NCBI RefSeq assembly: GCF_033096005.1
Contig: NZ_AP026803.1
Coordinates: forward strand, 850,501 to 914,500
Direction of reading: 5' to 3'
From: Lactobacillus xylocopicola
GTDB lineage: Bacteria > Bacillota > Bacilli > Lactobacillales > Lactobacillaceae
DNA: 64,000 nucleotides
Shown here: positions 55,633 through 63,850 of the stretch, one piece after another
How positions within the stretch are numbered: position 1 is the stretch's first letter
Layout: each line of letters opens with the position of its first letter
Notes under the pieces: generated by a model
Told to the model about the DNA's origin: nothing
The model's database searches: none
The model's input: only the letters and a program-made list of their open reading frames with translations
Program-made: the position numbers and the translations under genes

Positions 55633-57906
55633 ATGTCAGCAAAAATTAGTGGCTTGAGTCAAGCCGAAGCAGAAAAACTTCTGACCAAGAATGGCTTAAA
55701 TGAGGTGCCAGAACCGCAATTTAACTTTTTCAAGGAGTTTTTATCGAAGTTATGGAACCTATCTGCCTGGATTTTAGAAGCGGCCTTACTTTTAGAATGT
55801 ATCTTGGGCAAATGGATTCAATCATTATTCGTGTTGTTAATGCTATTGTTTGCGGCTTGGAATGGTGCGTCGAAGAAAAAGCAATCACGACGTGTGTTGA
55901 ACAATATTTCGCACAAGTTAACGCCGACAGTCTCAGTTGAGCGTGATGGCAAGTGGCAAAATATTGATTCAAAATACCTGGTTCCTGGCGATCTAATCAG
56001 TGTACAGGCCGGCGACGTCCTTGCCGCCGATTTGCGGCTAGTTGACGGGCAAATTTCAACTGACGAAAGCTCCATTACGGGTGAAGCCAAGACAGTCCGC
56101 AAGAACCCGCAAGATCCGGTCTACGCTGGCACAACGGTCACTGAAGGCAGCGGTCTGGCCCTTGTTACCGCCACTGGCTCTAATTCTCGGTCTGGTAAGA
56201 CTATCAACCTAATTAATAACTCTGCAGCTCCTGGCCACTTGCAGCAGCTACTTACCAAGATTATTTACTACTTGTGTGTTCTTGATGGCGTTTTAACCTT
56301 AGTAATTATTATTGCTTCCTTCTTTAAAGGCGGCGACCTCAAGAACCTTATCAATATGCTTCCCTTCTTGGCCATGATGTTTATTGCCTCAATTCCAGTT
56401 GCCATGCCTTCCACCTTTGCCTTATCGAACTCCTTTGAGGCGACCAGGTTAAGCAAGGAAGGAGTTTTGACTTCTGACTTAACGGGCATCCAAGATGCAG
56501 CCAATCTCAACCTGCTGCTGCTGGACAAAACTGGCACGATTACGGAAAACAAGACCGCCGTTGCTAGCTGGACTAACTTTAGCAAACTAGACAACAAGCA
56601 AGTTTTGGGACTGGCATCCGCCGCTACGGACCAACGGAACCAAAAGATTATCGACAGTGCAATCGATGACTATGTTAAGAGTCAAGGATTGTCGGTTCAA
56701 AGCGCCAGTGACTTCACCCCCTTCACTTCTGCTACTGGTTACTCCATGGCAACCGCTGCTGGCCACAATATTAAACTGGGTTCCTTTAAACAGTTGTCCC
56801 TGATCGACCCTAGTGCTAGCGCTAAGGTTAAAGAAATTGACTTTGGGGCTGGCCGTTCTGTTGCCCTGTTAATCGATGATAAACTGGCCGGGGTCTTCAT
56901 TCTGCAAGACCAGGTTCGCCCTGATTCCAAAGAAGCTTTGGCCGAACTCAAAAAACGCGGCGTTTTGCCAATTATGTTGACTGGTGATAACCAAAAGACT
57001 GCAGCTGCCGTAGCTAAGGAAGTCGACTTGCGCGGTCAAGTGATTTCCATCCACGATTTCTCTGATGAAACCGACACTAGCAAGTTAGCTGGTATTGCCG
57101 ACGTCTTACCGGAAGACAAGTTGCGCATGGTCAAGTTCTTCCAGCAACAGGGCTATATTGTCGGCATGACCGGCGACGGCGTTAACGATTCGCCTGCCCT
57201 GAAGCAAGCCGAGGTCGGTATCGCCGTTTCTAATGCCGCTGATGTGGCCAAACGCTCTGGTAAAATGGTTTTACTAACTGATGGCCTTTCCTCAATCGTT
57301 AAAATCCTCGATGCAGGCCACCGCGTCTATCAACGCATGACCACCTGGTCACTGACCAAGCTAGCCAGAACGGCCCAGCTAACCATGATCCTTACCTTTG
57401 GTTACCTCTTCTTCGACTACATTCCAATGGCCTTAAACGCAATGGTCATCTACACCATCATGAACAATATGGTCACGATGATGATTGGAACCGACCGCGC
57501 TCAAATTACTTACAAGCCGGAAAACTGGAACATGGCTAAGCTGGCCAAGATCGCCTTTTCTCTTGCTTCCGGCTGGACCATTATCGGGATTGCCGCAATT
57601 GCCTACCTGAACACCCATGGCTGGTCGCACGGCACTATTTCGACTATGGTCTATGTCTTCCTCGTCCTCAGTGCCATGTTCATTATTCTGATCACCCGGA
57701 CCAAGCGGTACTTCTGGCAGGATTATCCGTCTAAGGCGGTGGCCTTGACCCAGTTAGGAGACATTATCCTAACCGTGATCCTCGCCCTCTGCGGCATCGC
57801 CATGACTCAGATCAACTGGACTAACTTGGGAATAACCTTCGTAGTTGCCCTACTTGCAGCTATTGTCATTGATCTTTTCTATCAGCCGATTATGAAGAAT
57901 AGATAA
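55633..57906 (+). CDS. P3-type H+-translocating P-type ATPase
   Basis: 757 residues. N-terminal cation ATPase domain, DESSITGE (TGE actuator) near residue 139, phosphorylation DKTGTITENK near residue 297, MTGDGVNDSP near residue 516, with 8-10 helices. The length and absence of a long C-terminal half agree with P3A proton pumps rather than Ca2+ ATPases. Probably exports protons for acid tolerance. GAAGGAAAA ribosome site. Confidence 0.86.
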   Translation: MSAKISGLSQAEAEKLLTKNGLNEVPEPQFNFFKEFLSKLWNLSAWILEAALLLECILGKWIQSLFVLLMLLFAAWNGASKKKQSRRVLNNISHKLTPTVSVERDGKWQNIDSKYLVPGDLISVQAGDVLAADLRLVDGQISTDESSITGEAKTVRKNPQDPVYAGTTVTEGSGLALVTATGSNSRSGKTINLINNSAAPGHLQQLLTKIIYYLCVLDGVLTLVIIIASFFKGGDLKNLINMLPFLAMMFIASIPVAMPSTFALSNSFEATRLSKEGVLTSDLTGIQDAANLNLLLLDKTGTITENKTAVASWTNFSKLDNKQVLGLASAATDQRNQKIIDSAIDDYVKSQGLSVQSASDFTPFTSATGYSMATAAGHNIKLGSFKQLSLIDPSASAKVKEIDFGAGRSVALLIDDKLAGVFILQDQVRPDSKEALAELKKRGVLPIMLTGDNQKTAAAVAKEVDLRGQVISIHDFSDETDTSKLAGIADVLPEDKLRMVKFFQQQGYIVGMTGDGVNDSPALKQAEVGIAVSNAADVAKRSGKMVLLTDGLSSIVKILDAGHRVYQRMTTWSLTKLARTAQLTMILTFGYLFFDYIPMALNAMVIYTIMNNMVTMMIGTDRAQITYKPENWNMAKLAKIAFSLASGWTIIGIAAIAYLNTHGWSHGTISTMVYVFLVLSAMFIILITRTKRYFWQDYPSKAVALTQLGDIILTVILALCGIAMTQINWTNLGITFVVALLAAIVIDLFYQPIMKNR

Positions 57907-57910
57907 ATAA

Positions 57911-57957
57911 AAAACGCTCAAAATACTTTTGAATCAACGTATTTGAGCGTTTTTGCG
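57911..57957 (+). terminator. Terminator of the P-type ATPase gene
   Basis: Hairpin AAAAACGCTCAAAATAC / GTATTTGAGCGTTTTT. Confidence 0.92.
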
Positions 57958-58041
57958 TGTGTTAAAATCAGCTCGCTTTGAAATTTGCTCCTCTTTCTTG
58001 GTCTCAAAAAAGCCGTTATTGTCGTCTGCTTTTATAAATAA

Positions 58042-58530
58042 TTAACCTATAATTTCTTTTAAAGAATAAATGGGTCTTCGTAATAACTCCTGCAGTGATT
58101 TCAAATCTTCTTTTGAAAGTGAAGTATAAGGGCAATCTAAATCCGTGTGACAGTCAAAATCGTTATAAAAAGCGAAAGCATAGAAGACCTCGGATTTTGC
58201 TGGATCAAATAATGCTGGCCAATCTTCAAAATAACCCTCTAAACTGCACCAAGTTAAACTCGCCCCCCTGTCTGAAATAAAGGAGGTTTCTCTTCATCGC
58301 TTTCCGCCAGTCTGGAGGAAATTTACTCACTTTTAAATCCCAGACCCAAACCACCCGATCATCACCAAATAATTTATATTTTTTGGCAGTTGTCTCCTTT
58401 TCCCAGAAACTAAGTGAAAAATCAAGATTACTATCCTAAACATAAAAAGTTTGATCGGGCACTCGCCCGCTAACCGAATTCCAATAAATCGTCAAAAGAT
58501 CTTTGGTAATTTTGCTCGTCTTCAAAAGAT
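58042..58530 (-). pseudogene. Degraded protein-coding gene, unknown family
   Basis: The minus strand shows coherent coding segments in two frames: an upstream part ending ...VWVWDLKVSKFPPDW with an in-frame TAG before it (QTFYV*DSN), and a C-terminal part GYFEDWPALFDPAKSEVFY to a TAA at 58042. At least one stop and one frameshift separate them. I do not recognise the family. No functional product is expected. Confidence 0.5.
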
Positions 58531-58934
58531 ATTACTCCTTGTTGTTAACTGAGTTTTCACTTTTTTGTTAAGCCGAGCATTATCTTGTTCACTTTCTGCA
58601 CAAATCAATTCTAAAAATAAATATCAATGAGTGATCGCATTTATTTTTCTTCCTTTAAGTAACCATTATAGCAATGAAATTCATCAGCTACACGGCCAGC
58701 CAACAACTGCAGACTACGTATGTTCTAGACGAGCTCAAGCAAGTTTTTACTAAAAGGCCGTATACCAATTAGCTAGTGGAATACGGCCTTAGCGACCATG
58801 AAATAATCTTAAGGTCTAATTCTAAACTTTGATTTCAAAAGCTATTGTTAGAACTGTGGATCTATCTATTTACACTAATTGATATGGATGTTACGCTTAT
58901 ATATGCAGAGATTTTAAGTGTAGGAGATATTAAA
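58531..58934. other. Intergenic region with a strong hairpin
   Basis: About 400 bases without a supported gene. A perfect 11-bp stem AAGGCCGTATA-like / ATACGGCCTT hairpin lies at 58754-58790, weakly terminator-like on the plus strand. Confidence 0.5.
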
Positions 58935-59087
58935 ATGCATTCTAAATTATTGCCAGCTTTTTTAAGTATAGCATCACTATCTTTATTAGTAATGGCTCTT
59001 ATGCAAACTAGACCAATAACATCCATAATTCTTTTAGCATTAATCATAGTTATTTGTATAGTTGGAATTATAAATATTAAAAAATAG
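58935..59087 (+). CDS. Small membrane protein, unknown function
   Basis: 50 residues from ATG 58935 (MHSKLLPAFL) after TAGGAGATAT; almost wholly hydrophobic with a KK end. Two short helices are likely. It is followed directly by a terminator, so it forms a small transcription unit. Confidence 0.5.
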   Translation: MHSKLLPAFLSIASLSLLVMALMQTRPITSIILLALIIVICIVGIINIKK

Positions 59088-59107
59088 TACAGTCCTAACA
59101 CATGAAG

Positions 59108-59152
59108 TTAACCCACTAGCTTGAATCTAAATCAATCTAGTGGGTTTTACTG
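59108..59152 (+). terminator. Terminator after the small membrane gene
   Basis: Hairpin AACCCACTAG / CTAGTGGGTT followed by Ts. Confidence 0.8.
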
Positions 59153-59190
59153 TGGTTAAAGTTGCCGTCTAACGAAAATCAAAAGGAACT

Positions 59191-59325
59191 AACTTGATTA
59201 ATAGTGGCTACAGCAGCCGCTCTATGGCCCAAATAATTGGTACTGGATCACACCAAACAATTTATACTAGAGTTTTGACAAAAATTAAAATTCAGCACAC
59301 ATCAAACTTATCGTGGTCAATTTAG
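59191..59325 (+). pseudogene. Fragment resembling a transposase N-terminal helix-turn-helix
   Basis: Frame NLINSGYSSRSMAQIIG followed by HQTIYTRV reads like the first helix-turn-helix of an IS-element transposase, ending in a stop at 59325. No terminal repeats or remaining transposase are visible. Low certainty. Confidence 0.3.
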
Positions 59326-59496
59326 GCTTCAGTCTTTAACTAGTGGATAGAACATGACTAGACCAAACAAATACCGTTATTTTCTTCAAAATTGCCACTT
59401 TAAAAAAATGTTTCATGAAGGCGGACTTAATTGCGCTCTTTGCCCAGCGAGGCCGACCTTCGATGAACAAATCGCCTAAAAAGGTTGAAGACATAA

Positions 59497-59598
59497 ATCA
59501 GCTGGACCAACTTAGATATTACCTTTCCAGCAACATTAATTGCTGCTATTGACATTTTCCTCTTCTATCAGCCAATCGTGAAGAAAAAAATAGATAAA
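59497..59598 (+). pseudogene. Duplicate 3' scrap of the P3-type ATPase gene
   Basis: The frame ISWTNLDITFPATLIAA... IFLFYQPIVKK is clearly related to the last 31 residues of the ATPase at 55633-57906 (INWTNLGITFVVALLAA... DLFYQPIMKN). Only the end of the gene is present: a relic of a second copy. Confidence 0.7.
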
Positions 59599-59644
59599 AG
59601 CATCTCTCTACAAACTAATTTCTTTGATTTTATATCACATTCTA

Positions 59645-60093
59645 CTATTTTCTGTGCTCAATTTTCGCGAAAGTTTTTGTCCCCTCAACTTGCCCACGAA
59701 GAACTGAAATCAAAGTGCTTATTTTTATTTGATTATTCAACTGTTTTTTTATAATTCGATTGAAATTGTCCTCTATTTCGGTAGTTCCTATAAGTGTTTT
59801 TTTCCCTTTTGAGGTTAAATAAATATTATTTACCCGAGTATCAGTTGAATTTTTCTTTTTTCAATCATACCTTTGTTTAAAAGACGTTCTACAAGCCTAC
59901 TTGGATTATCAGAACCACATATAAGCATATCTCCAATTTGAGCGATAGACAGTCCATTATTTTTCGATAAAATTTTCAGAATTTCATTTTGACTGGGTGT
60001 AACGTCTAGTGGAACTAGCATACGAGCAAATTGGGCTTCACCTTCTTTGTCCGCTGCCTTAATTAAATACCTCAACTCTTCAATGTTATTCAT
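59645..60093 (-). pseudogene. MarR-family regulator with one frameshift
   Basis: The first 80 residues (NNIEELRYLIKAADKEG, ..., SDNPSRLVERLLNKGMIEKRK) are a MarR winged helix. The frame then stops at KIQLILG. A shift in the A tract near 59853-59862 restores NSTDTRVNNIYLTSKGKK, the wing of MarR, and a C-terminus to a TAG at 59645. The complete protein would be about 148 residues. Either the gene is broken or there is a base-calling error. It is downstream of the SDR gene in one operon. Confidence 0.8.
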
Positions 60094-60114
60094 TTAAAAT
60101 TCAACCCTCTTTAG

Positions 60115-60885
60115 TTACCTTGTTTTTTTCATTATATTATATACCATCTTCGCCATTGCCTTTCTAGGTAGCATTCTGGGCAAAAACGTACTAGTAAAAT
60201 AGTTGTTAGCTCCATCTATCTTGGATATTTTTCCTTTGCGAAGTGCTTTTATTGTTTCCTCGACTACGTGTTCTGGAGTGCGCAGCTGTCCGTAAGCAAC
60301 TCCCTTGCCAGCTGAGAAAAAGTTGGTATCAGTTGCTCCTGGACTCATTGCAATGACTTGAATATGATTATCCTTAGTTTCAATAGCTAGTGCTTCAGTA
60401 AAAGACAAAACAAAAGCTTTACTTGCTGCATAAACAGCCATACTAGGAATTGGATGGTAAGCTGAACTAGACGCAATGTTAATTATTGTACCTTGATTAT
60501 TTTCTTTCATTGTTGACAAAAAAAGTTTTGTTAAGTCAAATAAGGACAACACATTTACTACTATTTGATTATGTTGTTCATTATACGCAATGTCATGAAC
60601 CAATCCATTTAATCCAAAACCTGCAGCATTAACTAGTGTATCTACATTAATATTTAATTCCTTTGTCAAATCAAACACTTTTTGAGCAGCACCTGGAATA
60701 GATAAATCTTGAGGTATTACCACAATCTCTATTCCGTATGTGTTTTCCATTAATATTTTAAATTTATCTAACTTATTTTTTGATCTAGCTACTACAACCA
60801 AAGAACAACCTTGTCTTGCATAATATTCAGCAAAAGATTTTCCGATACCTGATGAGGCTCCTGTTATAAGGACATATGATTTCAT
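60115..60885 (-). CDS. Short-chain dehydrogenase/reductase
   Basis: 256 residues. Cofactor motif TGASSGIG near residue 7, NAAGFG near residue 88, active site Ser with YAASK near residue 152. NAD(P)-dependent; substrate unknown. Forms an operon with the MarR gene; an inverted-repeat operator lies at its start. Confidence 0.9.
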   Translation of the reverse strand: MKSYVLITGASSGIGKSFAEYYARQGCSLVVVARSKNKLDKFKILMENTYGIEIVVIPQDLSIPGAAQKVFDLTKELNINVDTLVNAAGFGLNGLVHDIAYNEQHNQIVVNVLSLFDLTKLFLSTMKENNQGTIINIASSSAYHPIPSMAVYAASKAFVLSFTEALAIETKDNHIQVIAMSPGATDTNFFSAGKGVAYGQLRTPEHVVEETIKALRKGKISKIDGANNYFTSTFLPRMLPRKAMAKMVYNIMKKTR

Positions 60886-60898
60886 TTCTAAACTCCTT

Positions 60899-60930
60899 TA
60901 TGTGATCAGACATTTATATCTAGTCACATA
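60899..60930 (-). promoter_or_regulatory. Inverted-repeat operator upstream of the SDR-marR operon
   Basis: TATGTGATCAGA, 8-nt spacer, TCTAGTCACATA: a 12-bp inverted repeat with 10 matched positions, spanning a TATAAA -10-like sequence a few bases before the SDR ribosome site. Likely the binding site of the co-encoded MarR protein. Confidence 0.6.
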
Positions 60931-61247
60931 TTGTCATATTTTTATTTAAGTAAGACAGGTTTTTTGGTGAAAAGCTTTATCTCGGTCTATCTATACTATT
61001 AGACGTTTTTTGGGTCATTCAACGACACATTTCTCAGCAGCATTCATATCCACTTGGATATCAAAAAAGCACTCTCACGAGTGCTTTTCTATTTATCTTT
61101 GCTTAGATAGTTAAAATAAATAAGCAGATTTTCTTATCCATTTTTTTATTCATAAATAAAAATTTGCGCCTGGTTTTCAAATAATTCAATTCTCTAGGAA
61201 ATAAATTCCTGAATCAACTTGAAATTCCAAGCAACTATCTTTTTCAC
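60931..61247. other. Intergenic region with a terminator hairpin
   Basis: About 300 bases without a gene. Hairpin AAAAAAGCACTC / GAGTGCTTTT at 61062-61090 is a good bidirectional terminator; the rest is AT-rich. Confidence 0.7.
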
Positions 61248-61526
61248 CTATGCTTCTTCTGATTTTTGTTGTTCTTCCATTTTATCGAAAGCCCTTTGGA
61301 GAGTTTCAATACGGGGCGCTACTTTCCCCGCTGATTTTTCTAAGGTATAGCCTTCAACCATAAGCTCATGTATCAGAATGATCTTTTTGATTTCGTAGTA
61401 ATCAAATTTTCTGGTTTTATTCGGACCTTCATCAACACTGTTGATGATCCATTTTTCTTCCCAATAGCGTAATTTTCTGATTGGAACACCGGTAATGTTA
61501 GCTGCTTCATCAATGGAAACAGACAT
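61248..61526 (-). CDS. MerR-family regulator, DNA-binding domain only
   Basis: 92 residues: MerR helix-turn-helix and wing (VSIDEAANITGVPIRKLRYW, ..., KIILIHELMVEGYTLEKS) without an effector domain. The ribosome site before this ATG is poor; a strong GAGGAG site serves an ATG 27 bases further upstream in another frame (MLIDIALLKK), joined by an A run, so a one-base indel may have split off the first ten residues. Divergent from the DUF2798-like gene. Confidence 0.7.
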   Translation of the reverse strand: MSVSIDEAANITGVPIRKLRYWEEKWIINSVDEGPNKTRKFDYYEIKKIILIHELMVEGYTLEKSAGKVAPRIETLQRAFDKMEEQQKSEEA

Positions 61527-61610
61527 TTTTTAAGTAATGCAATATCAATCAGCATACGTATTCTCCTCGATATTTTTCTAAATGTCAGCATATCTCAAGA
61601 AGGAACGAAG

Positions 61611-61673
61611 TTGACAATTTGTGCCATAAATGTATAATTGATGTATATTATCTACAAATGTATATCATATACA
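61611..61673 (+). promoter_or_regulatory. Promoter with tandem palindromic operators
   Basis: TTGACA (61611-61616), 16-nt spacer, TATAAT (61633-61638). Directly downstream are two 15-bp palindromes 17 bp apart: TGTATATTATCTACA (61642-61656, imperfect) and TGTATATCATATACA (61659-61673, perfect). They sit at the transcription start and should repress when bound; the divergent MerR-like protein is a candidate, although MerR sites usually lie between -35 and -10. Confidence 0.7.
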
Positions 61674-61687
61674 AATAAAGGAATTAT

Positions 61688-61918
61688 ATGCCAACCGAGA
61701 ACAAGCGATTAATTGTCAGCAAATATCTCAACTTTTTAATCACCACAGCAATAATTTCTTTGGTATTGACATTAGTCAATGCTAGAGGATAGAGTTTTCC
61801 TCTTATAAATTGGCTTAGATCTTGGCTCATTGCCTTCTGCGTCATTATTGTTTTAGCTACGTTTTTACTAAAACTTGTGTCAGCCATGGTTTCGAGATTG
61901 CTGATAGATAGAAAATAG
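61688..61918 (+). pseudogene. DUF2798-like membrane protein with an in-frame amber stop
   Basis: ATG after AAAGGAAT. The frame reads LITTAIISLVLTLVNARG, then TAG at 61790-61792, then SFPLINWLRSWLIAFC to a stop at 61918. The two halves together match the two-helix DUF2798 layout (76 codons). The stop interrupts a gene with an excellent promoter and ribosome site. Confidence 0.6.
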
Positions 61919-62136
61919 GCGACGGCAATGTCATGTTCTTGCATTCCGGCCACCTGCACGCACCCCCAAGTCGAACTCTGATACTGTTATAAAGCTATTT
62001 ATCTCTATGTTTTTGCTATTCTCAATAGTTTGTTAACTTTTTTAAAGAGCTTGCATCACGATAACTTCAAAAATATCCGGTAGTGCAAAGGTCTGTGCGC
62101 CTTATTGTCTGATCACTGCCTGCTTCCCTGCCTTAC
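61919..62136. other. Intergenic stretch
   Basis: About 220 bases with no supported gene or clear signal. Confidence 0.4.
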
Positions 62137-62658
62137 TTAATTCCCATTGAGCCAGTTGAACCAGGCTAGTAGGTCTTTGAACTTATGCTCGCCTTGGCCT
62201 GAGTATCTCCATATCTCGGGCTCTGCAGGATTATTCCACACAGCAAGCGTGTAATCACCCTCATCCTGGCTCATCACAGAGAGAAGCGATAAACGACTGT
62301 CAGGATACATGGCCGGAGCGGAACTCTCCCAATTGTCCCTCATGGATGCAACCCAATCCCTAAAGTGAGGTTTATCGACCAATTCGGCCATCTCATTAAC
62401 GCTGATAAAGGTCTCTCCGATGTCTTGCCAGGAACCGGCATACAAGAACCTCTCTTTCAAGAGCAGGGAGGCTGCTTGATACACGCCCGCATCCAGTGTT
62501 GGTATCCTATCCACCACCGAACCGGGAAGTATCCGCTGTTGTATGTCGCTTTTAGCTTCTTCCTCCGTCATACCGTATGAAAGATATTCTTCAACAAAGG
62601 CTTGAGACAGACTATCAAAGCTGTTCTTATACTTATCGAGAGCCTCTTTTACGGACAC
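62137..62658 (-). CDS. Hypothetical acidic protein, possible SUKH-like immunity protein
   Basis: About 173 residues from a GTG at 62658 after GGGTGG. Acidic, with a C-terminus VWNNPAEPEIWRYSGQ... FKDLLAWFNWLN that weakly recalls SMI1/KNR4 (SUKH) immunity proteins. GC content is higher than its neighbours. It heads downstream of other immunity-like genes on the same strand. Function not established. Confidence 0.45.
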   Translation of the reverse strand: MSVKEALDKYKNSFDSLSQAFVEEYLSYGMTEEEAKSDIQQRILPGSVVDRIPTLDAGVYQAASLLLKERFLYAGSWQDIGETFISVNEMAELVDKPHFRDWVASMRDNWESSAPAMYPDSRLSLLSVMSQDEGDYTLAVWNNPAEPEIWRYSGQGEHKFKDLLAWFNWLNGN

Positions 62659-62742
62659 CTTGCCACCCCACAATAGACTTTAGGAAAGTCTCCTACTGGT
62701 TTCATCTGAACAATAAACTAAGAAAATCCCCCTTTAATGCGA

Positions 62743-63088
62743 TCAGGAACGATGTAATTCACTTATCCATTCCCGAAAATCCTCTTCTGTATATAAGTAG
62801 TTTCTATCTGAGGATGGTGAAATCCACCGCGCCTAACATTTCCAAATAATTAGATATCATTGGGTCTGAGATTCTTAAAGAATCATCATTATAAATATCA
62901 AACGCCCACTCAGAAACAGTTTTCCTACTTTCATGTCCCGATATTAGATTCTGCATCTTTGTAATTAAGTCACTTTTTCTAGGGATTTCTCTCATAGTTA
63001 CCTTCGCTATTCGAATTGCTGTATCCGTGAGCACCAGAGAAGGTTTACTTCCATCAGTGTCAGATAAATATGCCAATCTAACATTCAA
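62743..63088 (-). pseudogene. Frameshifted immunity-like protein
   Basis: The open frame (94 residues) ends DPMISNYLEMLGAVDFTILR. A one-base shift near 62815 gives SPSSDRNYLYTEEDFREWISE to a stop at 62743, a natural C-terminus for this kind of protein (EWAFDIYNDD... LGAVD... YLYTEEDF). I recall the pattern from small immunity-like proteins of polymorphic toxin loci; the family name is not certain. The shift lies in a short T run. Confidence 0.55.
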
Positions 63089-63383
63089 TCACTTCCAATG
63101 ATGATGTTTCTATATCGTGAGATTTACGCCACTGCTTAAGCGGATCCAGATCAAGAGATAATCGAGTTTTCCTTGCATAGTTTATAATATCAGACATTGC
63201 GAACAATGCAGTAGTTTTATTCTCATAGTCGTTAGTACCCAAAAACATTTGCAATAGCAATCCCCATAAATCACTTATTACACTTTTTGTTTGATAAGAA
63301 GATGAGAATAGGTCGTCAACAGAACCTATTACATCAAAAAAATCAAAGTCCTCATCATATAAGTGACTTTTGATTTCATTCAT
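63078..63383 (-). CDS. Hypothetical helical acidic protein
   Basis: 101 residues, helical, overlapping its neighbours by 11 and 4 nt, thus part of one operon. Segments SVISDLWGLLLQMFLG and ALFAMSDIINYARKT are amphipathic. Family unknown; an immunity role is suggested only by context. Confidence 0.45.
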   Translation of the reverse strand: MNEIKSHLYDEDFDFFDVIGSVDDLFSSSYQTKSVISDLWGLLLQMFLGTNDYENKTTALFAMSDIINYARKTRLSLDLDPLKQWRKSHDIETSSLEVIEC

Positions 63384-63556
63384 TTTATGAGCGATAAACG
63401 TATCTTGTTGCCCATGACTAAGTTACCTTCTACCTTGAGAAAACTTTTTTCTTTGGCATAAGCAAAATCTGAAGCGTCAATCCTGCGGTTTTCATCATCA
63501 ATCCAGCCGTTATTCCTAAAAGTTTTGGATACGATCCTCTTTGCTTTTTTATCCAT
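63380..63556 (-). CDS. Small basic protein, likely a truncated orphan
   Basis: 58 residues from ATG 63556 (MDKKAKRIVSKTF). The segment GWIDDENRRIDASDFAYAKE resembles the N-terminal part of larger immunity-like proteins; the end looks abruptly cut. Overlaps the next gene by 4 nt. Confidence 0.4.
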   Translation of the reverse strand: MDKKAKRIVSKTFRNNGWIDDENRRIDASDFAYAKEKSFLKVEGNLVMGNKIRLSLIK

Positions 63557-63592
63557 TGTTTTACCTCGCAATGTAATGCGTGAGTGCCACAC

Positions 63593-63850
63593 TGTAAATA
63601 TCGATCATTGGTGCCATTAAATGTAGCCGCGGCACCAGGAAAGGCATAAAAATGACTTATAGGTTTCTCTGAGACTTTATCTGTTGCTGCGTCAACAAAA
63701 TAAACTTGTAGGGCATTTTTCTAACTAGTTTCCAGACTGCTTTGACCAATTTGTCTGTTTCTGAATAATACTCTGAATTATAACTGCTGCATCCAATTGT
63801 ATCGTGCATGCTATCCAGCTAAAGATTACTCTGCAGGACCAAATCCAACC
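63593..63850 (-). pseudogene. Degraded reading frame at the window end
   Basis: The minus strand shows coding-like segments in two frames: EYYSETDKLVKAVWKLVRKM, then after a shift QVYFVDAATDKVSEKPISHF and AFPGAAATFNGTNDRYLQ. It may be the C-terminal part of a secreted or toxin-like protein upstream of the immunity-like genes. The remaining bases to 64000 show nothing I can support. Confidence 0.35.

Noticed and set aside
58095..58280. 61-residue plus-strand frame
   Set aside because: Low-complexity shadow of the minus-strand pseudogene, which shows protein-like composition.
61684..61959. 91-residue minus-strand frame
   Set aside because: Antisense to the DUF2798-like gene, which has a promoter, ribosome site and family match on the plus strand.
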